Of a stretch of DNA of 7,781 nucleotides, positions 1 through 5,903 are shown one piece after another. A program made the translations under genes and the position numbers. The notes beneath the pieces are model-generated. The model was not told the origin of the DNA, searched no databases, and was given only the letters and a program-made list of their open reading frames with translations. This DNA comes from Planctomycetota bacterium (GTDB lineage Bacteria > Planctomycetota > Planctomycetia > Pirellulales > Lacipirellulaceae): the NCBI GenBank assembly GCA_029259975.1, contig JAJDEE010000030.1:1-7781 (forward strand). Direction: 5' to 3'. The number at the start of each line of letters is the position of its first letter. Positions within the stretch are counted from its first letter, which is position 1.

Positions 1-1456
1 GCAAGAACGCATTCTGATCGTTGGATAACTGATCGTTGGCTTTTATGCGTTCGATCTGCCGCTGCGCTAGTTTGACGAATGTCTGGTCGTCGGGCACGCT
101 ACTGCTGGAGAACAACGAGACGAGCGCCTCGTATTTTTGCCAGGCGGTCAGCCGGTCGCCAAAGCATTCGTACCGCCAAGCTTCGGCATACGAACGCTCC
201 GCTTCGGTTTTGGGTTGACGCCCGAAACGAGTCAGATTTTCAATGCGTTTTTCGGCTCGATGCATCGCATAGCGATCTTGAAAGGCTTGGATCTGGGACG
301 CATGGGGCGTATCAGGAAATCGCTCTAGCAACGGAGCGAGATACTGGCTCTCGGCCCGTTTCCAGTCGACCGGGCTATCCGATTCCATCAATGGTTTCGC
401 TTTGGCAAACAAAACGGCTTCGCTAGCAGGCCACAGCGACCAAACCGCGATGCCTGCCAGTCCTGCTAAGCAAGCCGACAGAAACCACACTCGTTCGTAA
501 AATGGGCTGGTGTCACGTTTTTTTCTACGACGTTTCAGTTTTTGTAATTCTCTCGCATTGGCAGTGGAATCGGCTTCGACAGTGAGCGTCCCTTGCTTGC
601 CAGACCAAGCATGTTGCGCGGCACCAGTGCCAGCTTCGGCTTTGTTCTTGGCGATGACGATGGCTCGGTGGGTTTCTTCGGCCGTTTGCAGACGCTCCGT
701 CCGAACTTTGGCCAAAAGCTTTTCGGCGAGCGCGTCGATCCAGACAGGGCAGTCGAGTACTTTTGTCGAGACGCGTGGGGCTGGTCCGTCGCGACGGGCC
801 TGGCGCAGTTGGTCGACCGAGTTGGTCGGCCAGGGCAATTCGCCGGTAAGGCACTCGTAAAGAATAACGCCCAGGCTAAACAGGTCGCACTGTGGCAAGC
901 TGGCCGACTGACGACCGCGAAACTGCTCGGGCGAGAGGTAGTGGGCGATCAGCATCGGGCTACGCGAAGCGACGACCTTGTCCCAGTCGGTCCATTTGCA
1001 ATCGAAACCGGTCAGTTTCACGCCGCCGTTCTCAGGTAGCAGAATACGTGCTGGTGTGATCCGTTGATGGACCACGCCTTGCGAATGGGCATAGGTGAGT
1101 GCTTCGGCGAGCGCGTCGATGATTTCGATGGCCATTTCCCAAGGCAACTGTCGGCGCCGTGCGAGCCGAGTTCGCAGCGATTCACCTTGGATCAATTCTA
1201 GAACTAGGTACGGCTGTCCCTGTTCGATGGCCCCGCCCAAGACACGCGTAAGCCCTGGATGGATGAGCTTCTGTAGTTCTTTGACATCGTCAACAAACGA
1301 GCTGCGCCCCATCGCCATTTTCGCGACTTCGCGAGGAAGCAGCTTGATGGCCATCGACTGCTTGCGTTCCAGATGGTAGCCACGGACTACATTGCTTCCT
1401 GCTAAACCATCGAGAGGTTCTTCTAGGGCGAAGGGGCCAATTCGAGTGAGTTGCAT
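1..1456 (-). CDS. Membrane-anchored Ser/Thr kinase-fold protein, probable pseudokinase (C-terminus beyond window)
   Basis: The frame opens at ATG 1456-1454 and stays open to the window edge, giving 485 residues without a stop. The first ~265 residues follow the Hanks kinase plan: degenerate glycine loop (~15-24), AIK with Lys38, HPG at 66-68, catalytic loop at 130-140, SPEQF at 175-179, and DLFSLGVILYE at 191-201. Key residues are replaced. HRD reads HQR (130-132), the loop Asn is Arg137, DFG reads GFD (150-152), the helix-C Glu position is Asp57, and the glycine loop lacks its normal glycines. A basic stretch (RRRKKR, 309-314) precedes one membrane helix (~323-342), which predicts an inside kinase domain. 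The following ~140 residues are helical and TPR-like and would lie outside. The start is supported by GGGGTGAG about 8 nt upstream. It lies 7 nt after the membrane-protein gene, so the two are probably co-transcribed. From the family I infer a scaffold or allosteric role rather than phosphotransfer; the function is not known. Confidence 0.88.
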   Translation of the reverse strand, partial: MQLTRIGPFALEEPLDGLAGSNVVRGYHLERKQSMAIKLLPREVAKMAMGRSSFVDDVKELQKLIHPGLTRVLGGAIEQGQPYLVLELIQGESLRTRLARRRQLPWEMAIEIIDALAEALTYAHSQGVVHQRITPARILLPENGGVKLTGFDCKWTDWDKVVASRSPMLIAHYLSPEQFRGRQSASLPQCDLFSLGVILYECLTGELPWPTNSVDQLRQARRDGPAPRVSTKVLDCPVWIDALAEKLLAKVRTERLQTAEETHRAIVIAKNKAEAGTGAAQHAWSGKQGTLTVEADSTANARELQKLKRRRKKRDTSPFYERVWFLSACLAGLAGIAVWSLWPASEAVLFAKAKPLMESDSPVDWKRAESQYLAPLLERFPDTPHASQIQAFQDRYAMHRAEKRIENLTRFGRQPKTEAERSYAEAWRYECFGDRLTAWQKYEALVSLFSSSSVPDDQTFVKLAQRQIERIKANDQLSNDQNAFL

Positions 1457-1463
1457 TCTTTGC

Positions 1464-2141
1464 TCACCCCGTTGCTGAAGCAGCGTCGACCTCGGCCTTT
1501 GCTGAGGCCTTGATGAGTGGCTTTTCGGGCTTGCCGTTGATGATTTTGTCGTGTCCGATTGCGGCTTCGACGTGGCGGAGGATCGCGTTGGTCGTGTCGC
1601 GTTGGTAGTTGCAATCATCCAGAACGATTTTATTTTTGCGTCCGTCTACTTCGTAAAGCACCTTGGCGATGCCTTTGCTTTGCCACTTTTTCTTGTCGAG
1701 TGCAGTAACTTGGTCGAACTTCAACTCGCGATTCTCGCTCGATCGCATGCCTTCGTCGTCGGCTTCGATCCAGCGACTGCGGTTCAGCAGTAACTTACCG
1801 AGGAAGAACAGCCCAATCAGACCCGCGAACCCGGCGAAGTAAAACTGGCCGTTGATGTCGTATTCTTTTTTGGGTACATCATAGGGCGTTACTGGTTTTC
1901 CGGCAGTACCAGCCGGCCAACCATGTTCAGCGGCAACTTCTTTCCACTTGTCGAACAGTTGCATTTCTCCCAACTCGGGATTGGCTACTTTAAATAGAAG
2001 ATAAGCTTCGGCACGCTCTTTCTGCGCTGGATAGGTGACCATTCCGTCGTACAGAAACCAAAGCCCCGCCCCAATGCAAACCAGCCCGACTATTCCCATT
2101 CGCAACAAGTAGCGTGGGTTAATTTCAGTTCGTAAATTCAT
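1464..2141 (-). CDS. Two-helix membrane protein of unknown function with possible PH-like cytosolic domain
   Basis: This is a 225-residue protein that I do not recognise by name. Two hydrophobic helices are visible, at ~14-33 and ~100-118. They are separated by a ~65-residue hydrophilic stretch rich in Lys, Glu and Pro. After helix 2 comes a ~75-residue segment (~124-196, beginning RSRWIEADDEG) that alternates short beta-like stretches and ends in a helix (AILRHVEAAI). This resembles bacterial PH-like domains of membrane proteins, but that is inference from pattern only. The tail (~200-225) is Lys/Ala rich. The likely topology puts both termini in the cytosol and the loop outside. I chose ATG 2141 because AGGAG lies 11 nt upstream; an in-frame TTG at 2147 is 5 nt from the same site and would add two residues. 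The gene ends 7 nt before the pseudokinase start, so the two probably form a transcription unit and may act together. Confidence 0.82.
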   Translation of the reverse strand: MNLRTEINPRYLLRMGIVGLVCIGAGLWFLYDGMVTYPAQKERAEAYLLFKVANPELGEMQLFDKWKEVAAEHGWPAGTAGKPVTPYDVPKKEYDINGQFYFAGFAGLIGLFFLGKLLLNRSRWIEADDEGMRSSENRELKFDQVTALDKKKWQSKGIAKVLYEVDGRKNKIVLDDCNYQRDTTNAILRHVEAAIGHDKIINGKPEKPLIKASAKAEVDAASATG

Positions 2142-2433
2142 CTGCAAAAAAACTCCTGGACGGCGAATAGTGTAGGATAGGATTCTAGCCTGTCCTTTTA
2201 TACAAAACGAACGAGCGTGCAGACTGACGGCTAAAAGTCAGTCCTACCTGTGGTAGGCGTGGATAAACTGATCCTAAAGGCCAGTCTGATAAGAGCCACC
2301 AGCCTGTGGAGTTCAGTTTACCGCTCCAGAGCCGTTTTTGCCAGATTGGAGTCCGGTTCTGAGGGATGTACCAGTCATGCGACAGTTGGACGAAGGTACT
2401 CGACAGCTATTCGCGACTTCGCTTCTTTTTGCC
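2142..2433. other. Spacer between moeA and the membrane-protein gene; no gene seen
   Basis: About 290 bp carry no convincing coding frame on either strand. The spacer holds two adjacent perfect hairpins (2222-2257, listed separately). Downstream of them on the minus strand lie AT-rich hexamers, TATAAA-like at 2196-2202 and TAGAAT at 2182-2187, that could belong to a promoter for the membrane-protein gene. I could not pair either with a good -35 box, so no promoter is called. An AGGAG ribosome binding site sits at 2153-2157. The length of the spacer argues that moeA and the downstream pair are separate transcription units. Confidence 0.6.
2222..2257. repeat. Two abutting perfect hairpins, candidate dispersed intergenic repeat
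   Basis: Hairpin 1 is GACTGAC (2222-2228) paired with GTCAGTC (2237-2243) around the 8-nt loop GGCTAAAA. Hairpin 2 is CCTACC (2243-2248) paired with GGTAGG (2252-2257) around the loop TGT. They share position 2243, so the two stems would stack or alternate. Neither is followed by a T run on either strand, so a simple intrinsic terminator is unlikely. The arrangement resembles short palindromic repeats scattered between genes in planctomycete genomes; that is recollection and was not checked. Confidence 0.5.
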
Positions 2434-3663
2434 TCAGCCTTCTAGCGTCAACACCTCGACCTCGTCGCCTGCCTCAAGTTGGTAATCGCCTGCGGGCAAG
2501 ATGGTCAGCGCATTCGCTCGCGTCAGGGCGGCCAGATCGGCGGAACCTCGCCAGGGTAAAGTTTCCACAGTCGGCAGGCCTTGATCCCGCTGACCGAAGT
2601 TGAATCGGCTGGGATAGTAGGTCGGTCGTTTGCCACGATGGCCGATAGTAGTCGTCAAAATGCCGCGTTGCGGCTGAGGTGGCACAAACTCGCCACCGGC
2701 AAGTACTCGCAAAGCGGGCTTCACGAAAAGTTCAAACGAAACGAGAGTACTCACCGGGTTGCCAGGCATACCGAAAACCAATTTTCGCCGCCCTTGATGT
2801 TCGTAGTCGCCAAACCAGACTGGCTTGCCCGGTTTCATACGTACCTTGTGAAACACCTGCCGCACGCCCAGGTCTTGCAAAACGCCGGGTACTAAATCCT
2901 TTACCCCTGCCGAGACTCCGCCCGTGACAAGCAGCATATCCGCTTCGAGGCCTTGCTCCATCAGCTTCATCAGTTCCACGGTGTCGTCGCGGCCGATGCC
3001 TAGGTCGATCGATCGTGCACCATTGTTTTCCAGCAGCGCCAGCAGCATCGGCCCGTTGCTGTTGCAGATGTGCCCCACCTCGACCGGCTGGCCACACGGA
3101 ACTAGCTCGTTGCCTGTCGACAACACCGCCACGCGTGGACGCGGAGTGACCGTCACTTCGGGGCGACCAACCTCGGCGAGCAAGGCAATGTCGATTGGCG
3201 AGAGAAATCGTCCTCTCGCTAAGACTTCTTGCCCCACACAAAATGCCGCGCCTCGCGACAGCATGCCAGTGCCGGCACGGACGCCCGATTTGGGCATCTC
3301 GATGATCGTTTCCTCGGTACAGATTTCTTTGATTATCCCGATGTCTTCGTGTTTGATGATCGCGTCAGCGCCATCGGGGATTGGAGCACCTGTCATCACG
3401 TTGATCGTCGTGCCTGGCTCGACCGCGTGGTGCGGCACGCAGCCGGCGTGGACTTCTTCAATCACGCGTCGCGTTGGCGAGGTGTCGCTGGCAATGACGG
3501 CATAACCGTCGAGTAGCGATTTGTCGAAGGGCGGAGAATCGATCGAGCTGACGATCGACTCGCAAAGACGCAGCCCCAACGCATTGCCAAGTGCAACCCA
3601 TTGGCTGGGCAAGGGCAGAGCACTTTGTTGAACATGTTGGAGAGCCTCGTCGACGGAGATCAT
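2434..3663 (-). CDS. moeA: Molybdopterin molybdenumtransferase MoeA
   Basis: MoeA inserts molybdate into adenylylated molybdopterin, the last common step of molybdenum cofactor synthesis, in the cytosol. The 409-residue length is normal for the family. Motifs appear in the expected order: PPFDKSLLDGYAV (44-56, with Asp52), MTGAPIPDGAD (90-100, with Thr91), LSTGNEL (181-187, with Glu186), TGGVSAGVKD (247-256, with Asp256), RMKPGKPVWFG (275-285) and GMPGNPVS (298-305). The C-terminal ~80 residues match the small beta-barrel domain IV. The residues known to matter in E. coli MoeA (DGYA Asp, TGAP Thr, STG-EL Glu, GGVS Asp) are present, so the protein should be active. The ATG overlaps the stop of the upstream amidotransferase gene (ATGA, 3663-3660), and no clear Shine-Dalgarno precedes it. 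Translational coupling is therefore likely. No MogA-type domain is fused. Confidence 0.96.
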   Translation of the reverse strand: MISVDEALQHVQQSALPLPSQWVALGNALGLRLCESIVSSIDSPPFDKSLLDGYAVIASDTSPTRRVIEEVHAGCVPHHAVEPGTTINVMTGAPIPDGADAIIKHEDIGIIKEICTEETIIEMPKSGVRAGTGMLSRGAAFCVGQEVLARGRFLSPIDIALLAEVGRPEVTVTPRPRVAVLSTGNELVPCGQPVEVGHICNSNGPMLLALLENNGARSIDLGIGRDDTVELMKLMEQGLEADMLLVTGGVSAGVKDLVPGVLQDLGVRQVFHKVRMKPGKPVWFGDYEHQGRRKLVFGMPGNPVSTLVSFELFVKPALRVLAGGEFVPPQPQRGILTTTIGHRGKRPTYYPSRFNFGQRDQGLPTVETLPWRGSADLAALTRANALTILPAGDYQLEAGDEVEVLTLEG

Positions 3664-4253
3664 GCCATCGCTTCGATCTGCAAAAATTGCTGTAAAATTT
3701 CGGAACCTGCATGAGTGAGAAAACTCTCCGGATGGAATTGCAGACCGAACAGCGGATAGTCGCGATGACTGATTGCCATAATTTCGCGTTGTCCGTCAGG
3801 CGCCTCGCACCAGGCGGTCACCTTTAGCTCGTCGGGCAGCGTGTCGGGCTGAATCAGCAGGCTGTGATAACGGGTCGCCTGAAATGGATTGTCGAGTCTG
3901 TCAAACAGTGGCCCACCCGTATGATGAATAAGATCGGTCTTGCCGTGCATCAGCCGGTCGGCGCGAACAATTTTTGCACCAAACGCTTGGCCAATCGATT
4001 GATGGCCTAAACAAACCCCGAGCAGTGGCACCTTGCCAGCAAGCTTTCCAACGCATTCGACCGAGATGCCAGCTTCGTTGGGCGTGCAAGGCCCCGGCGA
4101 GATAATCACGCGATCAGGCTGACGCTCAAGTATTTCGTCGACCGAAATTTCGTCATTGCGATCAACACGAATGTCGAGACTCGCGTCGATTTCTCCCAAC
4201 CGTTGTACGAGGTTGTAGGTAAACGAATCGTAATTGTCGATGATTTGAATCAT
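3660..4253 (-). CDS. pabA: Aminodeoxychorismate/anthranilate synthase component II (glutamine amidotransferase)
   Basis: This is a class I glutamine amidotransferase subunit. It hydrolyses glutamine and passes ammonia to a chorismate-using partner, giving aminodeoxychorismate (folate route, PabB partner) or anthranilate (tryptophan route, TrpE partner). All 197 residues match the usual length. Visible motifs are IIDNYDSFTYNLVQ near the N-terminus, ISPGPCTPNEAG (51-62), the nucleophile loop GVCLGHQ with Cys81, MHGK (102-105), RYHSL (128-132), and LQFHPES with His174 and Glu176. The catalytic triad is therefore complete. Sequence alone does not separate PabA from TrpG, and many bacteria use one protein for both; no pabB, trpE or pabC lies in the window. 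The ATG at 4253 has no strong Shine-Dalgarno (the upstream is C-rich), but the conserved N-terminus begins right there. The stop overlaps moeA by 4 bp. If it serves folate, the pair would join two pterin pathways, which is inference. Confidence 0.93.
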   Translation of the reverse strand: MIQIIDNYDSFTYNLVQRLGEIDASLDIRVDRNDEISVDEILERQPDRVIISPGPCTPNEAGISVECVGKLAGKVPLLGVCLGHQSIGQAFGAKIVRADRLMHGKTDLIHHTGGPLFDRLDNPFQATRYHSLLIQPDTLPDELKVTAWCEAPDGQREIMAISHRDYPLFGLQFHPESFLTHAGSEILQQFLQIEAMA

Positions 4254-4475
4254 AAGAATTGGGGGCTGCGGGGCTGCGAAGCCGCAAGCGGCCGTCCGCC
4301 TGTGGTCTCGCCCGATCGGCAGGAAACACGCTTTTCATTGTAAATCGAAGCTAGTATTTTGGATAGCGTCACCATCGCAGCGGCGTGCTGTCGGGTAGGC
4401 GTCACGAGTGTAGGTAGGAAATGCTGGTTAATTTTTGATAGCATTTGTCATCTTTCCCATTTTCCGGATGCTGGC
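4254..4475. other. Spacer between pabA and the transposase remnant
   Basis: This region separates the divergent pabA and transposase genes and must hold the pabA promoter. On the minus strand a TACAAT hexamer, reading from about 4343 downward, could be a -10 box, but no good -35 lies at the right distance. Near pabA the sequence is GC-rich with small self-complementary stretches (GGCT/AGCC around 4272-4283). A 7-bp inverted repeat lies at 4419-4446 and is listed separately. The left end of the insertion sequence probably lies in this spacer, but I cannot place it. Confidence 0.45.
4419..4446. repeat. 7-bp inverted repeat upstream of the transposase remnant
   Basis: AAATGCT (4419-4425) and AGCATTT (4440-4446) are perfect inverted repeats around a 14-nt AT-rich loop. 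They sit about 40 bp before the transposase start. They might be part of the insertion sequence end, an operator-like site for transposase expression, or chance; nothing in the window decides between these. Confidence 0.3.
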
Positions 4476-4482
4476 AAGGAGG
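4476..4482 (+). promoter_or_regulatory. Strong ribosome binding site for the transposase N-terminal frame
   Basis: AAGGAGG lies 6 nt before ATG 4489. It fixes this ATG as the start, in preference to earlier in-frame codons around 4435 that have no such site. The strength of the site is in contrast to the weak ones before pabA and moeA. Confidence 0.75.
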
Positions 4483-4488
4483 CCACCG

Positions 4489-4755
4489 ATGTCTGAGCAG
4501 ATAGTTTTGTCTGAAAAAGAGCGGATCAAAGCGTTGTTTTTGGAGGCTGCCGAGCGCGATGCGGACGCCATCGCCGAGTTTTTGGTAGGGAGTGCGACAG
4601 GAGACCTCCTCGGCAAAACGGAGTTTGCCCTGCGGGACGCCGTTTTGCGTCTGGGAGCCAAGACGCTCGAAGGTGCCGCCAACGAGCGGGCGAAAAAAAA
4701 GGGTACCAAGGAAGTAGCACCGCCTGCGGTTGTGGGGAATCGACCCGCTTTGTGA
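4489..4755 (+). pseudogene. ISKra4-like transposase, N-terminal part (first frame)
   Basis: This frame encodes 88 residues beginning MSEQIVLSEKERI. The first ~70 residues are a charged helical region (KALFLEAAERDADAIAEFLV, then LLGKTEFALRDAVLRLGAK) of the sort that opens ISKra4-type transposases. Homology stops at the run of eight A (4693-4700). The remaining residues (TKEVAPPAVVGNRPAL) look like out-of-frame translation up to TGA 4753-4755. Moving to the -1 frame at the A run gives GYQGSSTACGCGESTRFVNW, which is the expected continuation. This short frame is therefore either the first half of a frameshift-expressed transposase or the result of an indel. Alone it has no known function. Confidence 0.7.
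4695..4701 (+). promoter_or_regulatory. A_AAA_AAG heptamer, candidate -1 ribosomal frameshift site
   Basis: Counting codons from ATG 4489, the zero frame reads AAA AAA AAG at 4693-4701, so positions 4695-4701 form A_AAA_AAG in exact slippery phase. Slipping back one base resumes at GGG TAC CAA (4701 onward), which is the frame encoding the rest of the transposase. This heptamer is the known efficient site of E. coli dnaX and of several IS3-type elements. A short ACCG/CGGT hairpin (4719-4730) lies downstream; it is weak as a stimulator. A simple one-base length change in the A run is the alternative explanation. Confidence 0.5.
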
Positions 4756-5450
4756 ATTGGCGAGCCCAACGGGTCGTCAGTTCGCTCGGCGAAGTGACGC
4801 TGGCTTGTCCTTACTATCACTGCCGCCATTGCCGCACGACCGAAGACGCCGGGACTCGGTTGCGAGAACTCCTCGAGAAGCAGGTGAAGTTCCAAGCTCC
4901 CGAAACGTGGGATTGGAGTCGCGATCGGCAAGGTCGTTGTTGCGCCTACGTGAGCGCTGAGGCCACTGGTGTCCGCCAACAAGGCGTAGGAGGCGCAAAG
5001 GCCGACGGTCGCATGGCCTATGTCGGGTCGATGCAAGAACTGGGCGAACAATCGATTTCAGCCCGACGCATTCGGCGACAAGTCGAAGCGATTGGCGGGG
5101 CTCGGGTTACAGAATGTGAGGACCGCATCGAGACGCTCAAAGCGATGACGTTCAAAGAACGGCGCACTGGATCGTCTGCCACCGAAGCCCCTCAGCTTGC
5201 TGTGGTGATGATGGACGGCGGCCGTTACCAACGCCGCGATTATTTTGGCCAGGAGGATTTGCCCGAAGAGAACACGCGTCCTAAGCATTGGCGAGAATCG
5301 AAAGTCGGCTGCCTGCTCTCGATGGAAAGCGATATCCATTCCCGCGATCCTTGTGGGCAGATTCCCGACTGTTTCACTCGCTCAGTTAGGCCTGGGGCGC
5401 CGCTCAAGCGGTTGGCGGCAACGGCGTCTATGGCTCGTGGGCCCAACTGA
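4701..5450 (+). pseudogene. ISKra4-like transposase, middle part with internal deletion (second frame)
   Basis: This frame is read from the A run to TGA 5448-5450; a GTG at 4752 is its first plausible independent start. It begins with a cysteine-rich segment (CGCGESTRF, then NWRAQRVVSSLGEV and CPYYHCRHC), probably a zinc ribbon. It then jumps directly to RTTEDAGTRLRELLEK, where related proteins have some 50 or more extra residues, so a deletion is likely near 4830. Next come WDWSRDRQGRCCAYVSAEAT and GVRQQGVGGAKADGRMAYVG. From about 5031 (MQELGEQSISARRIRRQ) the sequence resembles a different stretch, with VVMMDGGRYQRR, KHWRESKVGCLLSMES and DPCGQIPDCF, that I associate with other planctomycete transposase-like proteins. 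After IPDCF the frame is lost. No intact catalytic core is present. There is no sign that it makes a functional protein. Confidence 0.65.
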
Positions 5451-5659
5451 TTTGGCAAGGCGATGTCCAGCAAGTCATCACGAAATTGACCGAGTACCAA
5501 GCCGTCCTTGGCAAACCGCCGAGCGATGCTGCCCCCAACGATCCCAGGCAACGTCTTCATCGGACGCTCACTTACTTTACGAACAACGCCAGCCACATGG
5601 ACTATCCCGAGTATCGCCGAAATGGTTTGCCAATCACCAGCAGCCACATCGAATCGACA
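5390..5659 (+). pseudogene. Transposase C-terminal fragment (third frame)
   Basis: A third frame, open from after TAG 5387-5389, reads AAQAVGGNGVYGSWAQLIW, then GDVQQVITKLTEYQAVLGKP, DPRQRLHRTLTYFTNNASHM and finally DYPEYRRNGLPITSSHIEST. The R-x-GLPI-SSH-EST ending is the C-terminal signature of ISKra4-like transposases, where it is normally followed by KQ-N-RVKGTEKFW. Here that continuation is absent: homology stops at 5659 and is replaced by unrelated sequence. The fragment has no start codon of its own with a ribosome binding site. It lies in the -1 frame relative to the middle part, and the sequence between IPDCF and this piece is missing. It is a relic. Confidence 0.68.
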
Positions 5660-5697
5660 GGAGGGTTGCAAAGTCGCCTGCGTGAAGAAGGATTTTG

Positions 5698-5753
5698 CCA
5701 CAGAGATCACAGAGGGCACCGAGACCCCCTTGTTTTTACCTCTCGGTGTCCTT
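5698..5753. repeat. CACAGAG-type repeat with 13-bp hairpin
   Basis: The left arm holds three degenerate copies spaced 9-10 nt apart: CCACAGAG (5698-5705), TCACAGAG (5707-5714) and GCACCGAG (5716-5723). CACCGAGA (5717-5724) pairs perfectly with TCTCGGTG (5741-5748). With two G-U pairs the stem extends to 5712-5724 against 5741-5753 around a 16-nt loop. Similar CACAGAG-rich palindromic sequences recur between genes in many bacteria, as far as I recall. It begins about 40 bp after the last recognisable transposase codon and could also act as a bidirectional transcription barrier between two convergent genes. Confidence 0.55.
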
Positions 5754-5803
5754 GTATGTTATCAAAAGACGAAAATGTGGTATTACTTGATTCAGTTAGT
5801 TCC

Positions 5804-5819
5804 CCCGCCGCGCAGCGGG
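5804..5819. terminator. Short GC hairpin downstream of the PEP-CTERM gene, weak terminator candidate
   Basis: CCCGC (5804-5808) pairs with GCGGG (5815-5819) around a 6-nt loop. It lies about 85 bp after the stop of the minus-strand PEP-CTERM gene. On that strand it is followed by GGGGG AACTAACTG rather than a T run, so termination ability is doubtful. Confidence 0.25.
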
Positions 5820-5903
5820 AGAGCCAGCGGTCGTGTGGAGATCGATCATGTCCAGACGCTTTGGACGCCGTCACGGAGCAGGATCCCACACGGCCTCGTT
5901 CCT

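Larger units (their letters stand above)
4476..5659 (+). mobile_element. Decayed ISKra4-like insertion sequence remnant
   Basis: Three consecutive plus-strand pieces in three frames all resemble parts of ISKra4-type transposases as found in planctomycetes. In order these are the N-terminal region, the cysteine-rich region plus a middle region, and the C-terminal region ending at ITSSHIEST. The region expected between IPDCF and the C-terminal piece, where I would look for the DDE catalytic core, is missing, and the extreme C-terminus after HIEST is gone. Element ends and target-site duplications were not found, so the limits given are those of recognisable coding homology plus its ribosome binding site. 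Family assignment rests on remembered motif similarity. Transposition by this copy is not possible. Confidence 0.7.

Noticed and set aside
525..854. Minus-strand open frame of 109 codons
   Set aside because: It is in another frame of the kinase-like gene, with an Arg-rich translation and no motifs.
1..1456. Calling the kinase-like protein an active Ser/Thr kinase
   Set aside because: The HRD Asp, catalytic-loop Asn and DFG Asp are all replaced. Activity would need direct proof.
1423..1614. Minus-strand 63-codon frame spanning the membrane-protein/pseudokinase junction
   Set aside because: It overlaps two supported genes and has a low-complexity Arg-rich translation; it is a shadow.
2924..3505. 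Plus-strand open frame of 193 codons
   Set aside because: It lies antisense to moeA, whose motifs are complete. Ser/Arg-rich composition is typical of a shadow frame.
4428..5051. Minus-strand open frame of 207 codons
   Set aside because: It is antisense to the transposase remnant, which has recognisable motifs and a strong ribosome binding site on the plus strand.
5698..5725. CRISPR-like array from the repeated CACAGAG units
   Set aside because: Units are only 7-8 nt, spaced 9-10 nt apart with no real spacers, and form part of a palindrome.
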